In this document: positions 16,771 through 24,278 of the stretch, one piece after another
Layout of the letters: each line of letters begins with the position of its first letter
How positions within the stretch are numbered: the stretch's first letter is position 1
Assembly: GCF_013377085.1 (NCBI RefSeq)
Contig: NZ_JACAAX010000039.1
Location: 1-62,689, forward strand
Direction of reading: 5' to 3'
DNA: 62,689 bases
Source of the DNA: Rhodoplanes sp.
Lineage (GTDB): Bacteria; Pseudomonadota; Alphaproteobacteria; Rhizobiales; Xanthobacteraceae
Position numbers and translations under genes: made by a program
The notes under the pieces: generated by a model
Told to the model about the DNA's origin: nothing
What the model saw: the letters and a program-made list of their open reading frames with translations, nothing else
The model's database searches: none

Positions 16771-18504
16771 ATGCGACCCTATTTCGAGCGGATGCCCGGG
16801 TTCGGCAAGGTTCTCAAGGAAAACCGCATCGCCCGCACGACGGAGAGCCGGCACAGCCTCGAGGGCGTCGAGGCCGAGATCGGCAAGCTGCGCGAGGCGC
16901 GCCGCGAGGTCGGCATCCCGACCGCGGAGATCAACAAGCGCGGTGCCCTGACGGTGTGGCAGCGCCTCGGCTATCTGGTCGATCCCGGCACCTGGCATCC
17001 GCTGCACAGCCTCTATGATCCGGAGGAGAACGTCGAAGGCACCACCAACGTCGTCGACGGGCTGGCAAAAATCGCCGGCCGCTGGGCCGTGGTGATCGGC
17101 TTCGACAACAAGGTCTTGGCCGGCGCCTGGATTCCCGGCCAGTCGGAGAACATCCTCAAGGTCACGGACATCGCCAAGCGGCTGCGCGTTCCGCTCGTCT
17201 GGCTGGTCAACTGCAGCGGCGTGAAGATGCCCGAGCAGGAGCACTTCTACGGCGGGCGGCGCGGCAGCGGCACGCCGTTCTACCGCCACGCCGAGCTGGA
17301 GCAGCTCGGCATCCCGATTCTCGCCGGCGTCTACGGCACCAATCCGGCCGGCGGCGGCTACCAGGCCATCAGCCCGACCATCCTGATCGCCCACAAGGAC
17401 GCCAACATCGCGGTCGGCGGCGTCGGCATCGTCTCCGGCATGGCGCCCAAGGGCGGCTTCGACGTCGCCGTGCTGGAGGAGCTGATCGCCAAGACGCGCG
17501 ACATGCGCACCAATCCGCCCGGCAACATCGCCACCCATTTCGAGCACACCGGCTTCTTCACCCGCGTCTACGACGAGGAGACCGGCGTGCTCGACGGCAT
17601 CAAGGAGTACATGCGGGCGCTGCCCGCCTACGACCCGATGTTCTTCCGCGTCGCGGCGCCGGCCGAGCCGGTCTATCAGGCGTCCGACCTCTATCACCTG
17701 CTGCCCTTCGACCAGGGCGAGACCTATTCGTTCGACGACGTGCTGTCGCGTCTCGTCGACGGCAGCGAGGCGATGGAGTTCCGCCCCGGCTACGGCCCCG
17801 AGGTGTTCACCGGGCTGGTCAAGATCGACGGTTTTCCGATCGGCGTGATCGGCAACCGTCAGGGCCTGCTGCCACGCGGCTATCCCGAATACGCCGACTA
17901 CCCCGGCATCGGCGGCAAGCTCTACCGCCAGGGCCTGATCAAGATGAGCGAGTTCGTCACCCATTGCGGACGCGATCGCGTGCCCGTCATCTGGTTCCAG
18001 GACACCACCGGCATCGATGTCGGCGACGTCGCCGAGCGCGCCGAGCTCTTGGGGCTCGGTCAGTCGCTGATCTACTCGATCCAGTCGACCGACCTGCCGA
18101 TGATGCTCGTCGTGCTGCGCAAGGGCTCGGCCGCCGCGCACTACATCATGGGCGGCCCGACCGCGAACCGGCACAACGCCTTCACGCTCGGCACCGCGGC
18201 GACCGAGATCTACGTGATGCACGGGGAAACCGCGGCGGTGGCGAGCTACGCGCGCCGCGCCGTCAAGGACAAGGACGCCGGCAAGCCGCTGCAGCCGATC
18301 GCCGACAAGATGAACGAGATGGCCAAGAAGTACCACGACACCTCGCGCCCGGCCTGGTGTGCCAAGCACGGGCTGGTCGACGAGATCGTCGATCTCGGCA
18401 GCCTGCGCAGCTATCTGACGGCCTTCGCCGGTGCCGCCCACCAGAATCCGGGCTCGCTCTGCCCGCGCCACCAGATGCTGCTGCCCCGCCTGATCCGCGG
18501 CTGA
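16771..18504 (+). CDS. gcdA: Glutaconyl-CoA decarboxylase alpha-type carboxyltransferase
   Basis: 577 aa, the usual length of GcdA. It transfers the carboxyl group of glutaconyl-CoA (or a similar acyl-CoA) to biotin. Two crotonase-like carboxyltransferase domains: an N-domain (about 80-330) with NPAGGGYQAISPTILIAHKD and GGVGIVSGM, and a C-domain (about 340-577) with IPVIWFQDTTGIDVG-like CoA-binding sequence and KGSAAAHYIMGG. RBS AGGAG before the ATG at 16771. No biotin carrier, no membrane decarboxylase (GcdB) and no biotin carboxylase is encoded in the window, so partners must be elsewhere. True substrate uncertain. Confidence 0.82.
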   Translation: MRPYFERMPGFGKVLKENRIARTTESRHSLEGVEAEIGKLREARREVGIPTAEINKRGALTVWQRLGYLVDPGTWHPLHSLYDPEENVEGTTNVVDGLAKIAGRWAVVIGFDNKVLAGAWIPGQSENILKVTDIAKRLRVPLVWLVNCSGVKMPEQEHFYGGRRGSGTPFYRHAELEQLGIPILAGVYGTNPAGGGYQAISPTILIAHKDANIAVGGVGIVSGMAPKGGFDVAVLEELIAKTRDMRTNPPGNIATHFEHTGFFTRVYDEETGVLDGIKEYMRALPAYDPMFFRVAAPAEPVYQASDLYHLLPFDQGETYSFDDVLSRLVDGSEAMEFRPGYGPEVFTGLVKIDGFPIGVIGNRQGLLPRGYPEYADYPGIGGKLYRQGLIKMSEFVTHCGRDRVPVIWFQDTTGIDVGDVAERAELLGLGQSLIYSIQSTDLPMMLVVLRKGSAAAHYIMGGPTANRHNAFTLGTAATEIYVMHGETAAVASYARRAVKDKDAGKPLQPIADKMNEMAKKYHDTSRPAWCAKHGLVDEIVDLGSLRSYLTAFAGAAHQNPGSLCPRHQMLLPRLIRG

Positions 18505-18828
18505 GCCGCGACCCGACGTCGCGGCGAGTGCTGCGCCGCACGCGGGGGTGACGGATGCGGGCGACACGTCCCGTCGCTATCGCTTGACTTGCCTCGTCAA
18601 GTTCGCCTGACGACGCGCCGCACACCTTGCTGCGGCGCGGCATGCCGTCCACCACCCTGAGGCGTGCTTTAATAATCCATTAACCATTGGAATTTTAGTA
18701 TGTCAGCGGAATGTGTTAGTCATCATCTCTGATGTGATTCGTCAGAAGTTCACACGCCCGATCAAAGCTTTTCATGATCCGGGTGTCGCCCGTACCGTAG
18801 TCATTGTTTTACAGATGGAGACAGATCC
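18505..18828 (+). promoter_or_regulatory. AT-rich promoter region before the 18829 gene
   Basis: 324 bp without a gene. The inverted repeat CTTGAC-N7-GTCAAG is at 18583-18601. The stretch 18668-18760 is much more AT-rich than its surroundings and probably contains the promoter. RBS-like GGAGACAGATCC lies before the ATG. Precise promoter elements cannot be fixed. Confidence 0.4.
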
Positions 18829-19638
18829 ATGCCCTCAGAGTCGGCAATCCGCGGGTTCGATCGGACGTTCTGGACACGCGCCCTCGGTGCGGTCCTCCTG
18901 GTGTCCATCGCGGTCGGCAGCACGGCCGCCATGGCGGCGACGCCGGCTGATGCGTCCTTGGTCGAGGGATCGCAGCGGCTGCTGATCGCGAGCGTTCTCG
19001 TCTTTGCCGCGATCGGGTTCGTCGGTTATCGGATCGCCGGCGACTATGTCGAATCGCTGACCCACCACGACGAGGTCGCGATCGCCGAGCCGGCGAACGA
19101 CGACGTCCCGGCGACCCCGGCCCGCCGCACCGCCGAGCCGGTGCGCGCCGTCGCGCCTGTCGTCAGCCCGGTCGTGAGCCCGGTGCGCGCCCGCACAAAC
19201 GAGGACCGCTACGCCCGTCCGATCCGGGTCGCCCCGACCATCCCGGAGCCGCAACCCGTCCAGGGCCTGTTCATGCGGTCGTCGGAGCCGAGCCGCGCCG
19301 AGCCGCGCAGCCGGGTGGAACCGCGCAGCGCCGTCACCAGCCGGGTCGAGCCGCGCAGTGCGGTCGTCAGCCCGGTCGCCCCGCGCAGCACCGTCGCCGC
19401 CCCTGTGGCCGCCCGCAGCGCCCCGGTCACCCCGGTCGTCAGCCCGGTGCGAGGGCGCCAGCCCACGGACCGCTTCGCCGCTCGCACGGTCGCGCCGACT
19501 GCGAGCCCGAGCCGAGCCGAGCCGACCCGCAGCGAGGCGGCCCGCAGCGAAACCCGCAGCGTCCCGTCGACCCGCACCGTCACGACCCCGGTTCAGGGCG
19601 TCCGCGGCCGCGAGTCAGCGGTCCGCGCCAGAGCCTGA
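18829..19638 (+). CDS. Membrane protein with Arg/Ser/Pro/Val repeat tail, unknown function
   Basis: 269 aa, not recognised. A hydrophobic segment at about 17-37 (signal or first helix, AAMAA at its end) and a second helix at about 50-67 form a hairpin. The remaining 200 residues are low-complexity and basic, built of imperfect repeats such as RVEPRSAV, SPVAPRS and TPVVSPVRGR. These suggest a disordered, positively charged tail that could bind nucleic acid, acidic lipid or peptidoglycan (inference). It has its own AT-rich promoter region and a strong terminator, so it is monocistronic and probably well expressed. Confidence 0.6.
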   Translation: MPSESAIRGFDRTFWTRALGAVLLVSIAVGSTAAMAATPADASLVEGSQRLLIASVLVFAAIGFVGYRIAGDYVESLTHHDEVAIAEPANDDVPATPARRTAEPVRAVAPVVSPVVSPVRARTNEDRYARPIRVAPTIPEPQPVQGLFMRSSEPSRAEPRSRVEPRSAVTSRVEPRSAVVSPVAPRSTVAAPVAARSAPVTPVVSPVRGRQPTDRFAARTVAPTASPSRAEPTRSEAARSETRSVPSTRTVTTPVQGVRGRESAVRARA

Positions 19639-19747
19639 GTCGCGGTCGCGCGGTCGACGACCGGCCGCCACCGCGGCCGGTCCGCTCCAGCGGACATGCG
19701 AAGACGACGTGCGACGACTGTCGCACCGGACGGGATGCCCCCCGACC

Positions 19748-19791
19748 GACCCCCGTGCCGATCTGATGATCGGCCACGGGGGTCTTTTTTT
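19748..19791 (+). terminator. Strong rho-independent terminator
   Basis: GACCCCCGTG pairs perfectly with CACGGGGGTC, an inner CCGATC/GATCGG extends the stem, and seven T follow. It terminates the 18829 gene about 110 bp after its stop and lies just beyond the end of the convergent kinase gene. Confidence 0.88.
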
Positions 19792-19837
19792 GAGTCCGCT
19801 GCGATTTCTGTCCGCTGCGATCGGTATGCGGCGCGCC

Positions 19838-21397
19838 CTACGGCAGCGGGCGGCGGCGCGGCATCGGGACGTTCGACAGGGGAACGGCCGGCTCGGTGCG
19901 CGGCGCGGTGCCCGATCTGTCGGCTCCCCGGGTCTCCGGCGCCGCGCAGCGCCCGGCCGCCCGCGGGGCCGGCCCTTCCTCGGCCGGCTGGCGGGATTGC
20001 GGCGTCCAGCTCGGCGCGACGATGTCGGCGCACCCGCAGCCCGGGTCCCCCCCGCCCTCCGGGTCGGGACCGGACAGGCCGGGCGACCGGCCGCAGGCGG
20101 CCTCGTGCTCCGACATCCGCAGCGCCGGCTCGGCGCGATCCGCCGAACCCGCGTGCATCGGATCCGGATCGGTCGCCACCGGGCCCTCGGGCGCGCGGGG
20201 CGCGGCGACGGTCGGCACCGGTTCCGGCACGGGCACGGGCACCGGCACGGGTATTGCGATGGGTCCTGGAACCGGCGCCGGCGTCCGGGCCACAGGCTCG
20301 TCCGGCCGCAGATGGACGACGCCGGCATAGAGCGCGACGACGACGGCGGCCCACACCAACGGCCGCCAGGGGTCGAGACGCCGCACCCGAATGCCCTGCG
20401 GCGCCGCGGCCTCGCCGGCGAGTCCGGTCCGCGCCGGCGAGGCCGTCGACCGGAACAGCCCGCTCAGGGCCCGGGCGAGGTCGCCGATCCGCGACGTCCG
20501 CCGGCGCAGGTCGATGCCGGTCCGCGCGGCGAAATCCGACAGCGACGGCATCGCGTCGACGCTGCCCTGGCAGAGGGCGGAAAACGCCCGCGCGGCCCGC
20601 TCGAGCCCGCGGGTCCGGCGCAGCGCCGACAGGATCGCCGAGCGCGTCGGGTTCTCGAAATCCGCCTTGCTGAACAGCAGGCCGTTCTCGACGACATTGG
20701 ACCTGTACAGGTGCGGCGCCACGATCGCCGTGTAGAGGCAGAGATAGATGGCGATCGCCGGGAAGCGGTCGATCGTCGGCCCGAAGGCCTGCTGCCGCCG
20801 GCCCGGGTGCTGATAGTTCAGGTGGCCGTGCTCCGCCGCGGGGCGCCCCGCCAGCGCCGGGACATACATGCCATCGTAGTCGATGAGCCTCAGGCGATCC
20901 GAGATCCGGATGTTCTCGTGCTGGAGATCGCCATGGGCGAAGCCGTGCTGCTCGGTCAGATCCGCGAAGGCCAGCAGCTCCAGCGCGACCTTGCGGAGCG
21001 CCTCCGGCGTCTCGAGATTGTGGACGATGAAGGCGTCGAGCGTCGCGCCATGGGCCCAGTCCATCAGCAGGCCCGGATAGCGGACGTGCTCGATCTCCAC
21101 GGCCGTCTCGAGATAGGCGAAGCCGACGAAGCTCCGCGGTCCCAGCCGGCCGAGGAATTCGGCGATGGCGCCGTACCGCAGGCCGCGGTCGGCGATGTGG
21201 CGGGTGAACAGCTTCAGGGCCTTCGGCTCACCGTGCTGGTCTTCGAGTGCGAAGGTCGCCGAGAAATTCCCGGTGAACAGCACCGGCCGGGCGACCCGCT
21301 TCATCCGCCGGTAGTTCAGGCCGTCGAGGTGCCGATCGACGAAGGCTCGGCGCGCGACGGCGAGCGAGTAGTCGTTAGCGGTCGGCCAGGTGCTCAT
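19838..21397 (-). CDS. Protein kinase of a TerY-type (VWA-PP2C-kinase) triad
   Basis: 519 aa. Eukaryote-like Ser/Thr kinase domain at about residues 30-300. The glycine-rich loop is FTGNFSATFAL, ATP-binding Lys is K62 in KALKLF, catalytic HGDLQHENI has D157, and DYDG at 173-176 is the DFG equivalent. A C-terminal region contains one transmembrane helix (WAAVVVALYAGVVHL) and a Pro-rich tail. Its ATG overlaps the phosphatase stop (ATGA), so it is coupled to it. In known TerY-P triads such a kinase is paired with a PP2C phosphatase and a VWA protein and is thought to run a phosphorylation-dependent stress response. Targets unknown. Confidence 0.82.
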   Translation of the reverse strand: MSTWPTANDYSLAVARRAFVDRHLDGLNYRRMKRVARPVLFTGNFSATFALEDQHGEPKALKLFTRHIADRGLRYGAIAEFLGRLGPRSFVGFAYLETAVEIEHVRYPGLLMDWAHGATLDAFIVHNLETPEALRKVALELLAFADLTEQHGFAHGDLQHENIRISDRLRLIDYDGMYVPALAGRPAAEHGHLNYQHPGRRQQAFGPTIDRFPAIAIYLCLYTAIVAPHLYRSNVVENGLLFSKADFENPTRSAILSALRRTRGLERAARAFSALCQGSVDAMPSLSDFAARTGIDLRRRTSRIGDLARALSGLFRSTASPARTGLAGEAAAPQGIRVRRLDPWRPLVWAAVVVALYAGVVHLRPDEPVARTPAPVPGPIAIPVPVPVPVPEPVPTVAAPRAPEGPVATDPDPMHAGSADRAEPALRMSEHEAACGRSPGLSGPDPEGGGDPGCGCADIVAPSWTPQSRQPAEEGPAPRAAGRCAAPETRGADRSGTAPRTEPAVPLSNVPMPRRRPLP

Positions 21398-22119
21398 CGC
21401 CACGATCCGACGTCGACGATCATGACCGTGGTGTCGTCCCGGTGCAGACGTCCGGCCGCCCGCTGCTCGGTCACCAGCGCCGCGAACGTCGCCTCGGTCT
21501 CGATCGCCTGCAGACGGCCGATGGCGGCGGCCGGGTCGGCCAGGAACCAGGCGCCCAGCGCATCGGTCATGAGATAGAAGGCCGCGCGCCGGTGGAACCC
21601 GTAGCGGCCGAGGCTCCAGACAGACGCTCCCCGGAGGAGATGAAGCCCGTCGACGACGTTGGCGTGGTCGTTGGTCGACAGCAGGACGGGGTGTCGATTG
21701 AACTGATGCGGGTCGGCGAGCGGAAACGAGCTCACCACGTCCGGTCCGTCGGCAAGGACGCAGATCGAATCGCCGATCGCCTGGACGGCGTACAGGCGTT
21801 CCCTGGGCCAGATCATCAGTCCGGCGAAGGCGGCGTAGCTTCCCCGTCGATAGGCGTTGCGGCGATAGGGCGGCCACTTCCGCTGGTCGAAGGATCGCTC
21901 GTAATCGTGCCGCGCGCCGGCCAGCAAGGCGTCGTCGAGAGGCGGATGTCCGACGAACGAAGTGGCGAGCCCGCGCGCCCATCGGCCCGAGGCGAAGGAT
22001 TCGGTCGCGCCGTCGCACACGGCGAAACACGTGGCCTCCGCATTGACGGCGAACGCGTCCTCGTTCTCCGAGGGCGCGTCAAACCGCTTCGGGACGCTCC
22101 AGGCGCGAAGCCGCCGCAT
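21394..22119 (-). CDS. PP2C-family protein phosphatase of the TerY-type triad
   Basis: 241 aa, ATG at 22119, 17 bp after the VWA gene stop. Metal-binding PP2C motifs: ENEDAF at about 18-23, VCDGATES at about 33-40, AIGDSICVL, LMTDALGAW and RDDTTVMIVD near the C-terminus. Likely removes phosphate added by the downstream kinase, whose start codon it overlaps. The GG of the classical DGxGG motif is changed to DGATE, as is frequent in this triad subfamily as I recall it; this point needs an alignment. Confidence 0.82.
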   Translation of the reverse strand: MRRLRAWSVPKRFDAPSENEDAFAVNAEATCFAVCDGATESFASGRWARGLATSFVGHPPLDDALLAGARHDYERSFDQRKWPPYRRNAYRRGSYAAFAGLMIWPRERLYAVQAIGDSICVLADGPDVVSSFPLADPHQFNRHPVLLSTNDHANVVDGLHLLRGASVWSLGRYGFHRRAAFYLMTDALGAWFLADPAAAIGRLQAIETEATFAALVTEQRAAGRLHRDDTTVMIVDVGSWR

Positions 22120-22136
22120 CGTCGCGCAACACGCGA

Positions 22137-23054
22137 TCAGGCCGGCGCGGTCTCCACCGGTGCCGCTGCCGGAGCAGGGGCCGGTACCGGTGCCGGCGAG
22201 GTCGCCTCCGCCGGCGGCTGGAACACCGGCGCATTGGCCGGCCTCGTGCCGATCTGGAAGAACTTGGTGATCGTCTCCGCACCCGCCTTGAAGCCGAAGA
22301 ACCGCGAGGCGGGCGTGATCGGATAGGACTCCTGCGCGGCCGGCCGCAGCGGCTCGGGGATCACGCTCGACATCCGGAACAGCTTCTTGGCGTAGTCGCC
22401 CGGGAGCTGATCCTCGGCCGACGGGAAGACGACCTCCTCGCCGGGCTCGCGGCTGACATGGAGGTTGAACAGCAGGCAGGCGCCGTCCCGGGTCGTGATC
22501 TGCTTGATCTCCATCGCGGCCGGCTCGGGATCGCCGTCGGTCGGCTCGCCGTCGGTCACGTGGAAGATGATCGGCGGAAACGACGCCGGATGATCCTTCA
22601 CCCACGCCGCGACGATGTCGCGGGTCTTCTCCAGGGCCTTCACCATCGGGGTGTCGCCGACGGCGGACGCTTCGAACCAGACCTCGGATTCGACCTGCTC
22701 GATCCGGGTGATGCCGAACTCGTCCGGATACTTGAAGGTCACGACCTCCAGCCGGGCGGGCGCGTCGGCGATCTGCGAGATCGGCTGGAAACAGGCGCTC
22801 GTGTTTTTCCAGACGCTCTTCACCTCGCCGTCGGAATAACAGAGAGCGGCGACATGGAAGTAATCGCGAACGGACTCGTCGCCGCGGGTGCACTGGTTCA
22901 CGAGCTCGCGAAGAGCCTCGTTGACGCAGCTCGCCAGGAAGCTCGCCAATGTCTTTCGGGTCCCGTGCAGGGTCTCGCGCATCGACGACGACTGGTCGAG
23001 CAGGAAAATAAATGCGGCCGGATTGTTCCGGCTGATCTCGGCGTTGTATGGCAT
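22137..23054 (-). CDS. VWA-domain protein, TerY-like, first gene of the triad
   Basis: 305 aa. Von Willebrand A domain with a complete MIDAS: D20-x-S22-x-S24 in FLLDQSSSM, Thr in GDTPM, and Asp in VTDGEPTDGD. TerY proteins are cytosolic metal-dependent adaptor proteins; no signal peptide is visible. The C-terminal 35 residues are an Ala/Pro-rich tail. First gene of the VWA-phosphatase-kinase operon on the minus strand. No terC, terD or terB genes are in the window, so this is an isolated triad. Confidence 0.85.
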   Translation of the reverse strand: MPYNAEISRNNPAAFIFLLDQSSSMRETLHGTRKTLASFLASCVNEALRELVNQCTRGDESVRDYFHVAALCYSDGEVKSVWKNTSACFQPISQIADAPARLEVVTFKYPDEFGITRIEQVESEVWFEASAVGDTPMVKALEKTRDIVAAWVKDHPASFPPIIFHVTDGEPTDGDPEPAAMEIKQITTRDGACLLFNLHVSREPGEEVVFPSAEDQLPGDYAKKLFRMSSVIPEPLRPAAQESYPITPASRFFGFKAGAETITKFFQIGTRPANAPVFQPPAEATSPAPVPAPAPAAAPVETAPA

Positions 23055-23253
23055 GGTCAGTCTCGCAAGGGGTGTGGCCGGTCATAATGGACCGCAAGCC
23101 CATCCATGATACCGTCCCGGCCGTCGTTTCCCGACAGTAAATCGACGGATCAGCACGACGTGATCGCGCGTGGCGTCAGGCGGCCTCGCCATGGCCGGTG
23201 CGATGGTCTGCGGCGGACGTTCGACATGCCTGGGCGGGCGCGATGTGGGTGGA

Positions 23254-23487
23254 GTGCCTCAGCCGGGGCGGCCATGATCCGCCTTGACGTGAGCCGCGCC
23301 CGGCTTTCCTGCAGGACAACGTACGTTGCGGCGAAACACACGACGAAAATGAAACCCGCGGCCGGCTCAGCCCACCATCCGAATCCGTCTGGCCGCGTGT
23401 GGAGGCCCCGGTGTCGGGCGCCAGCAATCGTCTCGTCTGTCGGGAAAATCAGGGGCTTGGGCTGGGCTTGGTGCCCAGGAAAGGACT
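23254..23487. repeat. Left direct repeat carrying the tRNA-Leu 3' end
   Basis: 234 bp copy of the sequence flanking tRNA-Leu (25171-25401). The final 72 bp (23416-23487) are identical to 25330-25401 and finish with 19 bp of the tRNA 3' end including CCA. Upstream the two copies differ by scattered substitutions and small indels. After 23487 the homology stops abruptly. It looks like the distal attachment scar of an element that once used the tRNA, or a partial duplication. Confidence 0.75.
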
Positions 23488-23537
23488 GGGCGGGCACCTG
23501 CCGAGGCCACTGATTTCTTGAACTAATCCGCCCTGCC

Positions 23538-23671
23538 GGAATTACGGTGACAGTGCACTCAATTGCGGGAATTACGGTGACAGATTACAGTGACAGTGCA
23601 CTTAACTCCGATGCGCTCTACGTCGCGAACTCCGTGCCGTCGTAAATTTAGTGCACTGTCACCGTAATTCC
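23538..23671. repeat. Cluster of GGAATTACGGTGACAG repeats, direct and inverted
   Basis: A 22-bp unit starting GGAATTACGGTGACAGTG occurs at 23538-23559. A truncated copy is at 23568-23583, a variant at 23585-23602, and a perfect inverted copy at 23650-23671, followed by short CCGTAATTC reiterations to 23697. The same unit recurs at 25142-25163 with the same following bases (CAATTGCG). The outward pair could form a hairpin and resembles RAYT-mobilised REP elements, but no matching transposase is adjacent. Confidence 0.7.
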
Positions 23672-23700
23672 CCGTAATTCCCGTAATTCCGTAATTCTGC

Positions 23701-23832
23701 GGCCTGCCAACCGATGATCTGGTCCCGCTCGCCGGCGAGCTTCTCGGGGTCGACCGCGAGCTGATCCGGACGTTGGAATTGCCTGAGGCACGCCTTGCTG
23801 GACATGCTCTTCGGCGGCAGTTGAGGGCTTAA
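23701..23832 (+). pseudogene. Possible C-terminal gene remnant
   Basis: An open frame begins immediately after the repeat cluster and runs 43 codons to TAA at 23830. It encodes GLPTDDLVPLAGELLGVDRE and then TLELPEARLAGHALRRQLRA. It has the composition of a real protein C-terminus but no start codon. It may be the end of a gene cut by the repeat insertion. Family not identified. Confidence 0.3.
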
Positions 23833-24010
23833 CAAGGAGCAACTCTTTCGGACCGGTCGAGTGCCGCAGCGCGAGGGGTCCTGGTTCAATCCGCGCACCC
23901 GCACCCGTTCCGCCCCGGTCTTAACAAAACCTCCGGTTCCCGACGGTTACGGACCCAGAGGTTCCGCCGCTGCGACGAACGCCCGCCAACGATGCGTCGC
24001 CGTTGATGTA

Positions 24011-24049
24011 GCGCTTGAACGCGGTGCTGTGCGAACGGTGTCTGGCCAT
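24011..24049 (-). pseudogene. N-terminal remnant of an IS transposase (IS3-type orfA-like)
   Basis: Reading from ATG at 24049 gives MARHRSHSTAFKR, matching the start of a common small transposase OrfA (MARxRxHSxxFKR). The continuation does not resemble the family. No inverted repeats or orfB are visible. A small fragment, consistent with past insertion and decay in this islet. Confidence 0.35.
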
Positions 24050-24278
24050 GGGCTTCCATCCTTGGAAAGCCCGGCGCCCCGGTCAATCGTCCGCCGTCAC
24101 AATGTCCGGCTCGAGGGGCGCACTCCATTTGAACGCCGATTGACAACCGAATTTACCATCGACACAAGAGGTTCGGCCTTCGTCCGCAGTCGTGGCATTA
24201 TCCAGATCACTTGCCGGCGTGGCGCGTCGTGTGCGCGCTCGGTTCGTCGGCCCTCATGAACGGGGAGGATTGGCAGTC

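Larger units (their letters stand above)
23055..24278. other. Accessory stretch between the triad and the 24279 gene
   Basis: 1.2 kb with no intact gene. It contains, in order, the left direct repeat that carries a tRNA-Leu 3' fragment, a cluster of GGAATTACGGTGACAG repeats, a C-terminal gene remnant and a transposase N-terminal remnant, each listed separately. The base composition is uneven, and open frames here are mostly fragments. I read it as a decayed insertion site. Confidence 0.55.

Noticed and set aside
23538-23697. A CRISPR-like array
   Set aside because: Copies are few, vary in length and orientation, lack regular spacers, and no cas genes are present.
23886-23910. A partial tRNA-like T-arm (GGTTCAATCC)
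   Set aside because: No matching acceptor, D-arm or anticodon stem can be folded around it.
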